Part shown: positions 1-18,533 of the stretch, one piece after another
Numbering within the stretch: the stretch's first letter is position 1
Layout of the letters: each line of letters starts with the position of its first letter
Source of the DNA: Pohlia nutans
Taxonomy: Eukaryota > Streptophyta > Bryopsida > Bryales > Mniaceae
Reading direction: 5' to 3'
Length of the DNA: 64,000 bases
Assembly: GCA_022496805.1 (NCBI GenBank)
Contig: CM040087.1
Coordinates: forward strand, 8,754,001 to 8,818,000
Notes under the pieces: generated by a model
Told to the model about the DNA's origin: nothing
The model's database searches: none
The model's input: the letters and a program-made list of their open reading frames with translations, nothing else
Translations under genes and position numbers: made by a program

Positions 1-640
1 GCTCGTCAAATAACGCCCATGACTCGCCATTGTTTAGAGTCAAGGAGTTTCTTCAGCGCGCCCATTGTGCGGATTGTTTTTGGGCAATTGTATTCTACTA
101 TGTGATTCTGGATAATTTGTGATTGTGATTCTGTGATGCGTTTCCGCCGTGGCCAATCCCAGGTGGCATCCGCCCGACGATGCGTTCCAAACGTGGCCAA
201 ATCTTGCCTGGTGACCGTGCCAGCCCTCGTTTCCCGGCTTTTTTGGCGCAGCAGGAGAGACTTTGGCGCGCCATGGTGAGGGACCCAGATTTTGGCGAGG
301 CCCAAAGTGGTTGAAGAGCCCTCCAAAACCCATTTAGTGAGCCTTGTATGACGCGGCACGGTGCGGATGCTCTTAGTGACTTTGCTTGTGTTGTTTTTGG
401 ATTTTGCTTTGTGCGATCCAGCCGTGAGGCTTTGCTTTGTATCACTTGCGTTTTTTCGCATTTTAATCCCGGATTTTGGGCTTGCCCCCTAGTTATAACA
501 CTAACCTGAATATTTCGTACATTCATGCCTAAAGAACTTCATCACCCGAGGTACAGATTATCATTCATCCGATGAACATATCCGGCTATCATCCATGAAC
601 GAATCCGGCAGGGTATCAATCCATGAACTTCAGAGTTAGG
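1..640. other. GC-rich unassigned upstream stretch
   Basis: This stretch is clearly richer in GC than the rest of the intergenic DNA. It can be read in several frames on the minus strand, the longest about 150 codons, but none shows a motif I recognise. Around 540-660 the word ATCCATGAAC and close variants recur, a loose local repeat just before the isopropylmalate dehydrogenase gene. It may be the edge of a retroelement lying outside the window, or a promoter-proximal GC-rich region. I see no support for a host gene here. Confidence 0.4.
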
Positions 641-788
641 GTTTTGTAAGTTATCATCCATTTCATGATCTCAGAGGATTCACTGACGCTTGCTCCTTTT
701 GCGTTTCGGTCCTCGGCATTCGGAGTTCTGCTTGACCCGGGAATCAATCCAGCGGCATTCTTCGAAGAGAATTCTCGCCGTGTGCAAA

Positions 789-7160
<6,372 letters not shown>

Positions 7161-8252
7161 GGCTTTATGGTCCAGTTACTCTATTGAAAGTGGAGGGATT
7201 ATAACTAGAGATAGTTATGTATCTGAGAAGAGAAAGATCTAGGTGTTCATGCTTTCTTCTTGAAGCATCTCTTTGTATTCCTAATTTCAACAGAGTATTA
7301 ATTAGTAATAGTATCCCTAATTTCAACAGAGTTTTAAAAAAAAAATTAAATCACCAGAAATGTACAGTTTCTCTAGAACAGGGCTTGGCAGTAGAGGGTT
7401 AAGTTAATCTACCTCAGTTTTTCTTATCTTATCAAGTTGCTTCCTTTTTGTGTCATGCTGTACTTGCTGTTACAGGACGAGTTCATTGGAAATGGCCATT
7501 GTTTGTGAGGAGCTTTTGCACCGAATAACTCAAGGACAGTGGCAGGAATTTGGCGACTAAAGTATGTCCAGGCGATGGGCTTGACAGTGCCTGCAGAGCT
7601 CTGGCGGTGATGTTCTAAAGCCTGCAGAGGCTGCCAGCATTAAAAAAAAAAGAACATTGTCCTTTTTATTATTTATAGAAAGTCAAGACACCTGCAGGCA
7701 TGCAGACGCTGAGTGCAGACCAGTGGTTTTCCTTTTGCATTCTGGGAAGTGACTTAAAAGCTGGTTTTTCTTCCAGCGCGTTGTAGGGGGTGTCGGGAGT
7801 GCGAGACTTGCAGTCTGAAATAGGCGGCGATTACGTCAGAAATTCTATGTAGGGACTGGTATCTTTGACGAGAATTTTAGCCTCAGGTCTCAAAACAGAG
7901 GAGAAAAGGAAGTTGTGTAAGTTATTGTTGACACTTAACTATGGGCACTCATAATCATAGTTATTATTACCAAATAATAACTATATTTTTATTGTGTCTT
8001 ACAGTATTGGCAATTGAAAAAGGATCCCAATGTACTTCAGCATGCATTATTTGGACACCAGATGAACAAGATTGTTTTGGTGTCTCTAATGATTCTGTCA
8101 AAGTTAGGTGTAGTTACCAATGTTGGATTGATTTACAGGGTTTTATCTAGATATCAATAATTGGTATCACAAACCATACTTGATTGGTATCATTGAAAAA
8201 TTAAAAGTACTCTTGTCCCTCTCTATTATGACATGTTTGGGAATCCCTAATT
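7161..8252 (+). other. IPMDH 3' untranslated/flanking region
   Basis: No separate gene seen. A good acceptor (TTACAG) at about 7476 followed by gene-like composition to about 7620 suggests that the 3' UTR may be spliced, or that an alternative last exon exists. Read in frame from exon 10, that exon would end after about ten codons without the conserved C-terminus. From 7.9 kb the sequence becomes AT-rich and featureless. Confidence 0.35.
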
Positions 8253-8256
8253 TTAA

Positions 8257-8560
8257 CCCCTAAACGCCCCAGCGTCCAGAAATTGGATCACAAATGGATC
8301 AAAAGCCTTGTAACTTTCTCATACAATCTCGGATGACTTTCATCCAAGTCACCTTTGCAACCTATTAAATTCTTTTTAATAAAGTAAATCTCTTGTGATG
8401 GGGAGTTGTTGATAATATTGGAGAGGCCTCCAAATGCAAGTATATCAAATTTGTTGGGTAGATTTTATGCTTGCAATGGCCTTCTCATATACACCTCATG
8501 TACATCTGAGCCATGCTAATATCTTTTTTTGAGGTAGAATCTACTTCTATTCAAAGGATT
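8257..8560 (+). mobile_element. TTAA element family C, truncated copy
   Basis: TTAA at 8253-8256, then CCCCTAAACGCC and a palindrome (GTCCA...TGGAT) centred on base 25. A second palindrome, GGATGA...TCATCC, is centred near base 82. It is about 80% similar by eye to 38548-38850, and both lose similarity at the same internal point, so the far terminus is missing. Confidence 0.6.
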
Positions 8561-8872
8561 GGTTCGTTTAGGATTTAAAATGGGATGCCCCATGGATTAG
8601 TCACACAAGTGACTTGTCACATGTGTATTGCTTGAAACAATAATATCGTCATATTATGGTGTGATATATTATGAAGGGTAGACTGTAGAGACTAATACCA
8701 TGCTAATACCATATTGATAATGTCATTTTGCCTCAGTATGAACTTCCTTGTATCATGTTTATACCCTACCAATATCAAAATTGGAAAAGATTGTAATACT
8801 CATATTCCCCTAAAATTCCAAAATTGAAAAATGAGTAACTCATATTGCCATGGTATCTTAACCCCTTCAGGA

Positions 8873-9135
8873 TTGAGCAAGCCAAAATGGCCTACGGTTT
8901 GCAATACAAGTTATGTGTACTGACTCTACTTCTCACACTCCCCATTTTCTCTTACACGCATCAAATCTCAGAGTTTCATCGCAACTTGGAAACCCTCTTC
9001 AAGACTGCATCGAGGTTACACTAAGTTAAAATATCAGCGATCCTCCAACACTTCTACAGCAGTCCGTTATACCCCACACCCTGAAAATACGCTGCAGCTT
9101 CGGTCTATACTCAAACTAGCATCATCCTTTAGGGG
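8873..9135 (+). mobile_element. TTAA MITE family L
   Basis: A 263-bp element between TTAA at 8869-8872 and 9136-9139. Ends are CCCCTTCAGGAT and the complement of CCCCTAAAGGAT. The palindrome GCCA-AAA-TGGC is centred at base 25 of the left end. Confidence 0.7.
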
Positions 9136-9139
9136 TTAA

Positions 9140-10340
9140 AATCTTGATCTCTTGATCACTGGTAGTTACTAGTTACCTTATAAGGGAACTTGTGCTCATG
9201 GGTGACTATAAGACATTCTCATCAAAATCGACCATAACATTCTTTAGTGAACAATTACAAGTAAGAGTCTTTGATAGCAAAGTCTTGTCAAATCAAGCGA
9301 ATTAACACTTGAATTGGAACTCACCTTTGCAAAACAAAGTCCCAGTGATTCTTTTCATGTGTCAAGGATTTGCTCAATAAGGGTTCTCTGCTTTTCTTGA
9401 AAGGCACTGTTCTTACGGTGGAATATGTACAAGATGATGATGATGCTTCTCTTGAACTATATGACTTGAATTATAAAACTAAAAAAAAAAAAAAATGTAC
9501 ATCTTCATGTATAATTAGGCAGTAAGTACTCATTCTAATCCTGTGTCACATACAATCTGCATGCATCATCACATGATGTCATGAATCGATTGTAAGTCCT
9601 ACTCTTCAATTCTCTGTTAATGCTGAGGCTGTGACCATGCCACAAGTCGCTAGTACCAAAATCACTGAGTCCATCAACTCCTGCACATCATAATGTCGTT
9701 ACATCATTTGTCAGGGAAACAAGGACAGGAGCTTTTACTATAAAGGACCCATTGTACAGACCCTGACATTCTTTAGCGTATGGAACATTCTTTAAGTTAG
9801 TGCATGGAACAGGGCTTTTTTTTTTCACTGTAGCAATGCTCCATGCATACAATGGAAGGTGTTCCTTCCAGATTAAAACCACTGTGACTATGCCACTACA
9901 TTGGAGTCTGGCTCCAAGAAGCAAAAAATAAAAATAAAATAAAATAATAAATTCCTAATATGGACGGACGCTACCTCACAGACACATTGTACAACCATGA
10001 TATTCTATAAAGGACTTGCTATTCATGCTAGCCATGACATTCTATGGGGTATGGAAAGATTTTAGACTATACATAACTTTAGTGTACCTATAAAAATCAA
10101 AGGTCGATGAAATCAACCCAAGGAATTTTTTTTTCATAAATCTGTGATTTGGAGACTTATCATGATTTGGAGACTTATTTGGTAACTTCTAAGGCAACTT
10201 ATCAATCTCATTCTAGCCTTATCACAAACTCTACTCATCACACTTTCTAGTGTTTGTGATTTATTATGATGGAAATTCATTGGGGTCTTCGTCTAAAAAG
10301 GTCTTTTTTGTTCATGAGGTTTGCAAATGAGTTCTTTCAA
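9140..10340. other. AT-rich intergenic stretch
   Basis: Spacer between the IPMDH gene and the 3' end of the minus-strand gene at 10.7 kb. It holds poly(A) runs (about 9481 and 9920) and loosely repeated text containing the word GACATTCT (about 9767-10045). I looked here, on the minus strand, for exons continuing the 10.7-14.7 kb gene (for example a DUF547 FWINxYN motif) and found none. Confidence 0.5.
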
Positions 10341-10429
10341 CATCTTATTTCAACATGGGCATTACACTAATGATTGATTGGAAGGTATTAACACTAAATG
10401 GAAAAATCCTAAATGAGGGGGCATTGACA

Positions 10430-10453
10430 AAGTGCATTGCATGCAATGCACTT
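10430..10453. repeat. 24-bp perfect palindrome
   Basis: The half-site AAGTGCATTGCA is followed directly by its complement. It could form a cruciform or be a dimeric protein site. It lies just downstream of the minus-strand gene ending near 10.7 kb. Function unknown. Confidence 0.6.
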
Positions 10454-10564
10454 CCCAGTGCAGTATGTCGTGTACCGTGCACTGTGTTGTGCATGTATGG
10501 GCAAAAATACACTATACCAAGCGCCTCCCTCATCCGAGATTTCACACACCAAACTATGTCACTA

Positions 10565-10690
10565 TGTACGTTTCTCTCTATATACAAGTCTCTATCTGCA
10601 AATCTTTATGCAAGTCTATATGAAAGTCCCTATATGCAAGTCTACCTACCGGTATATGCAAGTCTCTCTCTATGCAAGTCTCTCTCTAGA
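10565..10690 (+). repeat. TATGCAAGTCTC minisatellite, array 1
   Basis: About nine diverged copies of an 11-14 bp unit of the type CTATATGCAAGTCTCT. The same unit recurs at 13850-13925 within an intron of the adjacent gene. Confidence 0.7.
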
Positions 10691-10747
10691 CTTATGAATG
10701 AAACAAGTGTGTTGACACATTTAATAACAGATCGAGGAAGGACTTAC

Positions 10748-13700
10748 TTGAGTTTCTGGTCTAGCGTCTTGGAGATGGTCTTGTAGAAGTGGATGTGAGG
10801 CTCGTGGTCGCGAATTTTGCGAGGTTTATCCAACGTATAGGACGGCGCCGGTGCAGTGGAGCATCGCTCTGACAGCAACTTCAAACTGTCATGGCGCCCG
10901 AGGATGGTAATCTTGTTACTGTTATTATTGTCCCCAACAGACGGATCCCATGACAAGGAAGTTGCGTTGGGCCTCTCAAACTTGCCGTTGCGTCCTCGAG
11001 CCGCCGACGACACCGACTTCGACATGGCGTGTTGTTGCTTCGGCGCTGGCACCGACACTCGACACAGCTTGCTCAGAAGGCGAACGAAGTCGCCAGACAA
11101 TTTGGTGTCAGACAATCCACCCCCGCACAGCATCCCCCCCTTCATCCCATCCTGCACGTACACACGAAGAGCTCACTCTATCATCATGGGAAATCTCAAC
11201 AATGAATTCACTCCAACCACAAAGATTACAAATCGTAACCAGCTCTGATTGAGCGCAAGTGTTTGCTTGGACTTGTTTCATCCACGAGCAACACAATTTG
11301 TTCATGCAAGATTCATCCACGAAGGCAATAATTACGGGATTTTTCATCCGGGAACAGAGTTGGTTACGTCTGGTAACCCTCTCACCGCCTCTCGGCGGCC
11401 TGAAGGTTACCTAATTCATAGCGCACAGTAAGCTTCAAGATATCCACCAACAATCTCACAAGAACAGTCAATGCACATTTAACGCCCAAATAATTGGACC
11501 TCATGTTTTTTATAGCATTTTGGATTGACATGCTAATAACCATACACTGCCAATCACCGTGCACTTAAATGCAAATAAATGATCAACAATAAGGTACACG
11601 GTAACTGGCATGTCTACAATAAGTGGGGTTTCATTTGTTCAGATTTATCTGTTCTTTTATCAACACGTGCAATCTTCATTGCTGATTCCAGTGATATAAA
11701 CTTTGGTCCCATCTTAATTATACATTTCACAATACGATCAATTAAAAGAACACTCAATTCTAAAACCATGAATCCTTGATCTTTTCGGGTTAAATTCAAC
11801 TTCTATCAACTGCTTCAATTTTTTGTCATTTATACAATGAAACCTTTAAAAGGTGAGTTCCAAGGATAACTGTAATATACGTCAATTTGCAGCCCTGATT
11901 GGCACTTTCAGACTGTCAGTGTAGATTTTAGGACAAGTTGTACTCTTGAATCGAAAACTCATTGACCTTTGGGTTCATCGAAGGACACACATTGAACACA
12001 ACCTTTTTCTCTGTCAAAGGAAGGAAACTAGGTTACATATTATTGTTTCATATTATTGTTTCAAACAATACACATAATACACATGTGACAAGTCATTCCT
12101 CACAGCTTCTCAAACTGAGAGAGGACAACTATATCAACTAGTCAACTAAGGTAGAGGGCTCCAAAACCAACAAGATTTTAATTCCAAAAGAATCTAAACC
12201 ATGAATTTAATGTAGAAAACAAATCTACACACAATCATAATAGAGCTCTTACAAAATGTTGATCAAAATCATAAGCTATCTATGATTTATGTAAATTTAG
12301 GTTCTAGGATGATCATTGTGCCTATATTCTCTTGGAATTAGAACCTTGTTGGTATTGGAGCCCTCTAACTTAACCCCTAAAGGACCATAAGGCCACCACG
12401 TGGCTCCTGTTTTTATCAGTAATTTTGAGTAGGTTTTGTGTAGATTCTTTTCTGTTAAATTTGAAAATAAAATAAAATTCAACATATGTAATATTCTTCA
12501 CTAATTCCAGTGATATAAAATTTTGTCCAATTCAAATTAGATTGTCACAATATGATCATTTTAAAACCATGAATCCTTGGTCCTTTAGGGGTTAAGTAGC
12601 ATTCTGAAGAAACCAGTGAGAAACCAGGAGCATGACGAACGAGGAGATGGAAACATGAAAGTGAGAAATCGACATTAGATGGACATCCTAAAAACGTCAT
12701 CATTTGGATGTTCTGAATCGTGTAGTATTCGTGCTACAAAAGTGTCATAAAAAGTGTTTTAAATGCAGGCTTTTGTGGTTGTGGATTCATGAGTACCTCG
12801 TCGTCGGAATCGACATGGCCAACAACTCCGCGACCACCGTGGCTTCGATTGAGCGACGGCGACGAGCCAACTCGGCCACTGTCGACGTGCGGATGATCCT
12901 TCCGGATGGGCGACATGGTGAGCTCGCGCGACAACCGATGCGACCCGAACTCGAGCTCGCGCCCCAGCGACTGCTCTCGTCCCGAGTACTCGCTCAAGTA
13001 CCGCCCCTCCGACAAGTACCCACTCGAGCTTTGAAACTCCGGACCTTCCACTTCAATCTCCGACGCCGACGACCTCGCCGGCACTGGCACTGGCGCTGGT
13101 ACCGCCGCTGGCGCCGCGCGAGTTCGCCTGACCTTGCGCGTTGCCTTGATCCCGTGCAACGGCGCCTGCACTTGCGCCCCCTTCGACGAGAACGAGGTCG
13201 TCCTCTCGTGCCGGATCTTCGTTGAGCTCTCCCATTTCGGTTGCAGCGCTTTCACTTCCTTCGACGGCAGAATCGACCTGCTCTTCAACGGCGACCTGAT
13301 CGAGCCACACTCAAACCTCTTCACTGTGACATAGATTTAAAATATTGAGAAAGACAAACAGTAACTTCTACTATTAATGTTTCCTGTGGATCACTTGCCA
13401 CCCAACCATAGAAAACCATAGAAGTGAGATCTTGTCTCTTAGACATTGTGATTTCCTTCACCCACCAAGCCGCACTTACGTCCTAATATTCTCTGTCTGC
13501 ATCAAAGGGGTCTCATATGGTTTCCCTGTCCTGATTCCCCTGTGACTGCCACTTTCCCCTCCAAGCTTCAGGACTCGACACATGTTAAAACTTTCCTTCT
13601 ACAAGTAGGTGACTAAGCTTAAGCAGGTGATTTTGTACACATGTCAAAACTTAAAATCACAGGGAAAAGTGACAGTCATTAGGGAATCAACACAGGGTGT

Positions 13701-14664
13701 GCATATTTAGAATATGTACAGACTAATTAGACTACTACTTTAATGTTCTAATTAATTTGAGTCATAGACACTTGGTCTATCATTTCTCTCATAAGTAACT
13801 TAATTGTCATGAGTAACTTAATTCCAACAAGATTGACAAGTGTCCAACAATGCAAGTCTCTCTACGCAAGTCTCTATAGGTAAGTAACTCTCTATGCAAG
13901 TCCCTCGATCTCTATGCAAGTCTCTTCAACGGCGACCTTCGGGAGACATTACTGCAGCACCCAAAACCTCTTTACTATCGACATAGATTGAGAACTGTGC
14001 AACAATGTGCCAAATGTCTTTCACGAGATGACAAGGACGAGGTGAATTGTTACCTGTGACGTACGATGGGCGGGTTGCTAGCACGGTGGGGTGGCGTTTT
14101 TTTGCTCGAATTCTCCTTGAACGAGACGCGGAGGGAGCGCGCGCGCAGCGTCGCGTTCGATTGATCAGGCGGCGAGTCCTCCTTCGCGGCGATGTCGAAT
14201 GCGACAGCAGCGGGCGGAGTACCCGAGGACGCCGTTTCATTGTTATTGACATCTGAATCGTCGGCGTGGCTAGCACTTCCAGGATCCCCGGAGACGGAGC
14301 TGCCGCGCGATGAGATTCGGGGCGTGGTGACGGGCGTTTCGAAGTGGTCGGGCGACGACTGGCCGCCGCCGCGGGGGTCCTCGTCGAGGCGCGGCTCCAC
14401 GGGCGTGAAGCGCGTGCGCACGCTGCCCTTGAACGGCTTGATGGAGAACGGGGGCGCCCCCCCCGTGGTGCCGCCGCTTTCTTTCGAGCCCAGCTGCCAG
14501 TCCTTGAGCGAGATGTCCGTCCCGTCGTCGTCCTGCGGCATCGGCAAACTGAACGTCCGCATTTCCCCGATTTGCAGCGGAATGCCCTTCAGCAACCCGC
14601 CCCAATTCTCGCTCAGCTCCGGGCTATTCCACGACGACTGCGTCAGCTCGGTCTCCGGCTCCAT
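10748..14664 (-). CDS. Gene of unknown function related to the MIP1-type gene at 32-37 kb
   Basis: Inferred exons: 14664-14054, 13974-13937, 13323-12797 and 11151-10748. The phases fit (2, 1, 0, 2) and give at least 526 codons. Further exons beyond the donor at 10747 were not found. The first exon starts at the ATG before E-P-E-T-E-L and is rich in Ser, Pro, Gly and charge (K-P-F-K-G-S-V-R-T motif). The 13.3-kb exon is basic, then Ala/Pro-rich, ending in an acidic D-S-D-D-E. The last exon aligns with the last coding exon of the gene at 32.2-36.7 kb: CGGGLSDTKLSGDFVRLLSKLC against CGPIADASWLSEDLAKLFGTVC, and both end in HxHxYK...L(D/E)xKLK with the same acceptor and donor phase. No leucine zipper and no DUF547 domain were found. 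Exon 2 is only 38 nt and looks duplicated from exon 3. The start could be further upstream if an exon is spliced at 14673. Confidence 0.6.
11570..11789 (+). mobile_element. TTAA MITE family D, decayed copy in intron
   Basis: The right end CTTTTCGGG is followed by TTAA (11790-11793). The interior matches 12374-12591 and 16600-16829 through the shared words ATTCCAGTGATATAAA and AAAACCATGAATCCTTG. The left end, near TTAA 11566-11569, is degenerate. Confidence 0.5.
12374..12591 (+). mobile_element. TTAA MITE family D in intron
   Basis: A 218-bp element flanked by TTAA at 12370-12373 and 12592-12595, with exact 14-bp inverted termini CCCCTAAAGGACCA. The palindrome GCCAC-CA-CGTGGC region is centred on base 25 of the left end. 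It lies in the intron between the last two inferred exons of the minus-strand gene. Confidence 0.85.
13850..13925 (+). repeat. TATGCAAGTCTC minisatellite, array 2
   Basis: Four to five copies of the same unit as at 10565-10690. The array ends exactly where the duplicated exon segment (13926-13990) begins. Confidence 0.65.
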
Positions 14665-15845
14665 CCCGCACAACTAACCAAATCCACAAATAAGAACCTT
14701 AAGCAACATCAACTTCCATCATTAGTGGAATTCCGCTCCTTTTCACAATGGAAAAGAAGATCCTAATCCCTGAAAAAACTCACAACATTCTTGAACTACC
14801 TTGGTTCCTTTTACATAGTACTACTACAAAGGCATGATTGATGATTCCTAGACAAGGAGAATGATGAGCACCTCCATAACAACACTGTAAGCTGAACCTC
14901 AATTCGGTCACAAACGAAACCTTTCCACATTCAGGACTTTGCCTGGCCGGCATCATAAGCAAGCTGGCACTAACCTGATTGGAATTGGCAGCAGCAGAGA
15001 ATGATCCACCACTTCAATAAGGTGCGCACGGTGACTGTTCCGCCAGCATCGATCAGGTAATCAAGTGTTTCCAGTCATTTTTCGTGTTGCAGTCAGCTTT
15101 CTCTAATTGAGCACTAGTAAAAGCAAAAGTTGTCCGTGTAGACTAGAGAATCATGTCGACCCACAACTGGTCTAGAGTTCGTCTAGCACCACAAAATGAT
15201 CAATACGGTGCGCACAATGTCTGCATCGCGCGATCAGGTAATGAACTCTCAAGTTAGGGTCAGATTCTAGCTCCAGCTGTAGATCCTTGGCTCATTCTCG
15301 ACACCAGTGAATGATCGATCTAGGAAGAAGAGAATCGGTGATCTGGTCTAGCAGCAAGAGATCGATCTGAGCGAGGAAGCAACTGACGTGCGGCGAAGTT
15401 TTTGAGATTTGGAAGCTAGAAATTTACAGCACGAAAGAGGTGATCGATGGAGAGTGAAGTAGGAGATGAGTGAGTGAGTGAGTGAGTGAGTGAGCAAGCG
15501 AGCTAGCTAGGTCATTGATCGTTACAACTGACCACCGTCATGACAATTACAATCATGGACCTCAAAAACTGGAGAGCGAGCTAGCGTTGTGATGCGTGAA
15601 GGCTATGGCGGAGGGAGGGGTGGCGTAGCTAGCTGCACTGTAACAGTTCACTGTGGCATTTTGTATGTTATAAAAAGGTTTGTACTTACGCTGCAAACTT
15701 GGCTCGTCTTGAATCTAATTAAATATGCTAACTGGTCACCAGTGTTTCTTCGTTCTTGCCCTTTGTTGACTCGGTGAGTTTAGCATCGAAATTGTGAAAA
15801 TGTCATTTTTATTCACAACAGACGGAATGAGGTTATTTTCAGTGA
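14665..15845 (-). promoter_or_regulatory. 5' flank of the 10.7-14.7 kb gene, with GAGT microsatellite
   Basis: Presumed leader and promoter region of the minus-strand gene. It includes a (GAGT)n run at about 15468-15493 and two related segments containing CGATCAGGTAAT (about 15050 and 15235). A possible donor (GCAGC then GTAAGTAC) lies near 15690 on the minus strand, so a 5' UTR intron is possible. No coding exon with leucine-zipper text was found here. Confidence 0.35.
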
Positions 15846-15851
15846 TCACTA

Positions 15852-16221
15852 CACTAAATAGTATATTTAGTGTGAGGCACTGTAATTGCGAACATCACTC
15901 TAAATATCAAAAAACCTACTTTTGTAAGAACACTAAATGTGAATTCTCACACTATTTATGAAGAATAGTAACGTTTTGACATTGTGATCTTTTGAGATAT
16001 GGATATTTAGTGTGAGTTAGGAATGAAACTTGAGATGAAAGTTTAGGTGGAAAAACTGAAATTTTCGAAATGGAATGAATCAAATTGGATGATAACTGAA
16101 AATGAATCAAATTGGATGATAACCGCCCACACTAATTACCCACAAATTGACAATTAGTGTTAGACAAGTAGTAGGGGTAAGCACATTATTCATCACTTCA
16201 CACTAAATATACTATTTAGTG
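15852..16221 (+). mobile_element. TA-type (mariner/Stowaway-like) MITE
   Basis: A 370-bp element with TA duplicated at 15850-15851 and 16222-16223. Termini are the about 24-bp inverted repeat CACTAAATAGTATATTTAGT. Its end sequence resembles that of the 216-bp element at 62683-62898. No coding capacity. Confidence 0.8.
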
Positions 16222-16599
16222 TACTCACTTGCTGAGTGCAACTGGTTACATAGGACTTTTTACTTTTTGTAACTTTGTGAGTTCAAGATGTTGATTTTCT
16301 CATTGAATGGGATATTCCTGGTATACATATGGAATGTGGAATTAGAGAAGCTTGAGTGTAATTTTCAAATTGAGAGCTCTTGTGTCCTATGGAAAGTCTC
16401 AAAATTGGCCTTGTAGTAGAAGGTGATTTCAAAACTACCTTCCAAAACTCTATGTTGGATCTAGAAAAACGAAATTTTGTAATGTGCGTAATTTGATAAC
16501 AAACATGCAATATTTGAAACCCTCTTTTGTTTGAATCAACACTAATAAATAAATATGTTTATTTATATATAGACATACAATATAACGTTGCATGTATAA

Positions 16600-16829
16600 C
16601 CCCTAAATGACCAAGAATTTACAGTTTTAAGATGATAAATTTAATTGATCATGTTGTGAAAAATATAATTTAGATGGGAGCAAATTTTATATCACCAGAA
16701 CTAGTGAAGATTGTTGCATGTGTTTATAAAAAACTAAGAAATTTGAACAAGAGGAAGTTCAAACAGGACTCACTCGAAACTATTAAAGATAACACAAAAC
16801 CCAATTTTGGCTTCTTAGTCCTTTAAGGG
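16600..16829 (-). mobile_element. TTAA MITE family D, copy with decayed flanks
   Basis: About 230 bp. Ends are CCCCTAAATGACCAAG and CTTAGTCCTTTAAGGG, with flanks mutated to ATAA and ATAA. The interior is an inverted match to 12374-12591 (the ATATCACCAGAACTAGTGAAG region). Confidence 0.7.
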
Positions 16830-16919
16830 ATAAATAACATTATCAATAGAAGTATTTGAGGTCAGAGCTATCTAGAAAGTGAAAAAGAGAAGTATGTAAC
16901 TTTTTGTGCATGTGATAGT

Positions 16920-17040
16920 AAGACTACAAATTGTTCCAATGGTCCTTTGTCTAGTGGGCATTGGGTCATTGACATTACAAACGGACACTTTATTCACGCC
17001 AGCTTTGAAAGAGGACCGGAGTTTCTATTTATCTATTTAA
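16920..17040 (+). mobile_element. 5'-truncated LINE 3' end
   Basis: Contains the LINE tail signature GGACACTTTATTCACGCC, followed by GAGGACCGGAGTTTCTAT and a short (TATT/TATC) tail. The same tail occurs at 17500-17590, 27015-27165 and, inverted, at 29333-29490. Only about 120 bp are retained, typical of 5' truncation by target-primed reverse transcription. Confidence 0.65.
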
Positions 17041-17499
17041 GACTACAAAGTAAATTTTGAATTGGGTACATATGTTCCTTAGGGTTTGGTGCGAGAAAAT
17101 GGGATATGATATTAGAGAAGGTTGTATGAGACTATCTATTTTGCATCACCTGAGCTGGACTGCTAATCCTGCTATCTTCAGTTTTCCTAATTCTTATTTT
17201 CTGTTTTTAGCCCCTGTCATGTTTGACTTGTGATAAGAGACAAAACTTTTGCAGAGAGGCAACATAATATTTGAGAATGAATACCTTGACGGTGAGCTTG
17301 TTACCATAATGAAGTTGAACAATAGCACTTGTTGCTCAATTTTGTAGTTGTAAATTAATGGCTTGCCTCGATGAATAACGTGAGGAACACATCCTTTTCA
17401 ACCACCAAAAAATAAAGGGGAACATTATAGAGTTATTCGTAAAGTGAGAACCAAGTAGCATGTATGTCATAAGGTGTTTTCGATCATAGTTTTGTTTAA

Positions 17500-17595
17500 A
17501 TAACCCTTTGCCCAGTAGGCTTTGTGTTATTAACATTACGAACAAACACTTCATTCACGTCGGCCTCGCAGGAGGTTCGGAGTTTCTATCTATCT
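17500..17595 (+). mobile_element. 5'-truncated LINE 3' end
   Basis: A second, more diverged copy of the LINE tail. It ends GTTCGGAGTTTCTATC with (TATC)n, about 560 bp from the copy at 16920. Confidence 0.6.
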
Positions 17596-18002
17596 ACATG
17601 TTTTCAATTTTGATTTAGAATTTTTTGATATTCAATCACACAAGTCACCCAGCTTCTCCCCTTGGGTAAACATGAGAGTGATGTGGAGGTCAAGGTGGAG
17701 ATAAGTGGAGATTCTTTCGTGGGAACTCAAGTTAGATGTGGAGAAGCTTCTCTTGCCTTGGGGAGGTTTAATATTTGAGTCTCTATGAGAGAGCAATGCA
17801 TTGTGATTGATCAAGAAAAAAAAGAGGGACCAAAACACATTTTTGCAGCCTTTCAAGCTTAAAAAACCCAGTTTTACTTTGTCTTTCGTCTTATGGAAAT
17901 TTCTTACTTAACCCTTTAACGTCCCAATTCAACACTGTTTTCAAAGATTCATTATAAAATGTTTGATGAAAAACAAAAATGGAGTTGATATACAAAGCAA
18001 AG

Positions 18003-18299
18003 CTCGGGGGGGTCACTCCCTTGTATATTTTGTATACACGCGCGATAATGACCTATTTATTTGGGGGGTTATTTTAGTAAAAAAATTTAGCAAAAAATAT
18101 TATAAGGTGATGGTATTTTACATGTAAAAAGCCTGAGAATATTATATGTGATGGTATTTTACATGTAAACATGTTTCACTTTTTTTAAATCCCCTATTTT
18201 ACATGTACATTTTTTACAAAATTTATCTACAATGAATATATTGGACCCTATTTTTTATCGGACGTTGTTTCTAAAATTTTCACCAGTGAACCCCCTGAG
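18003..18299 (+). mobile_element. 297-bp hAT-like MITE, copy 1
   Basis: Inverted termini of the type CTCGGGGGGGTCACT and AGTGAACCCCCTGAG, bordered by an exact 8-bp target duplication AAGCAAAG (17995-18002, 18300-18307). It has the same length as, and is nearly identical to, 46958-47254. The 8-bp TSD suggests hAT mobilisation. Confidence 0.85.
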
Positions 18300-18533
18300 A
18301 AGCAAAGTTGTAATTGTCAATGTGAAGATTGCATCTCTACAGTTGGATTCATCAAATTATTTATTAATATTTATTCATGAATTTTGCAAGGTTTTCTCTT
18401 GAAATTCATTTTAAAATCCAAAATTAACACATTTTTGTAAAAAAAAAATGGTAAAGAAATTGGAATAACTTGCATTACAAGATGGTATGGTTTCCATTAT
18501 TTGATTCTACTTATTTTGAAAAATCATGTTTAA

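Noticed and set aside
1..530. Three overlapping minus-strand open frames of 97-151 codons
   Set aside because: They overlap each other in different frames, have the composition expected of GC-rich DNA, and show no domain or splice support.
7476..7560. Alternative last coding exon of IPMDH
   Set aside because: In frame it gives only about ten codons and drops the conserved KLVGCKEMG block. The exon at 7074-7160 fits the family much better.
10345..10786. Overlapping open frames across the minisatellite
   Set aside because: They are artefacts of the TATGCAAGTCTC repeat lacking stops, with no recognisable protein.
12734..14766. Plus-strand Arg/Pro-rich open frames
   Set aside because: They are shadows of the GC-rich minus-strand exons. 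Only the minus strand shows consistent splice sites and homology with the gene at 32 kb.
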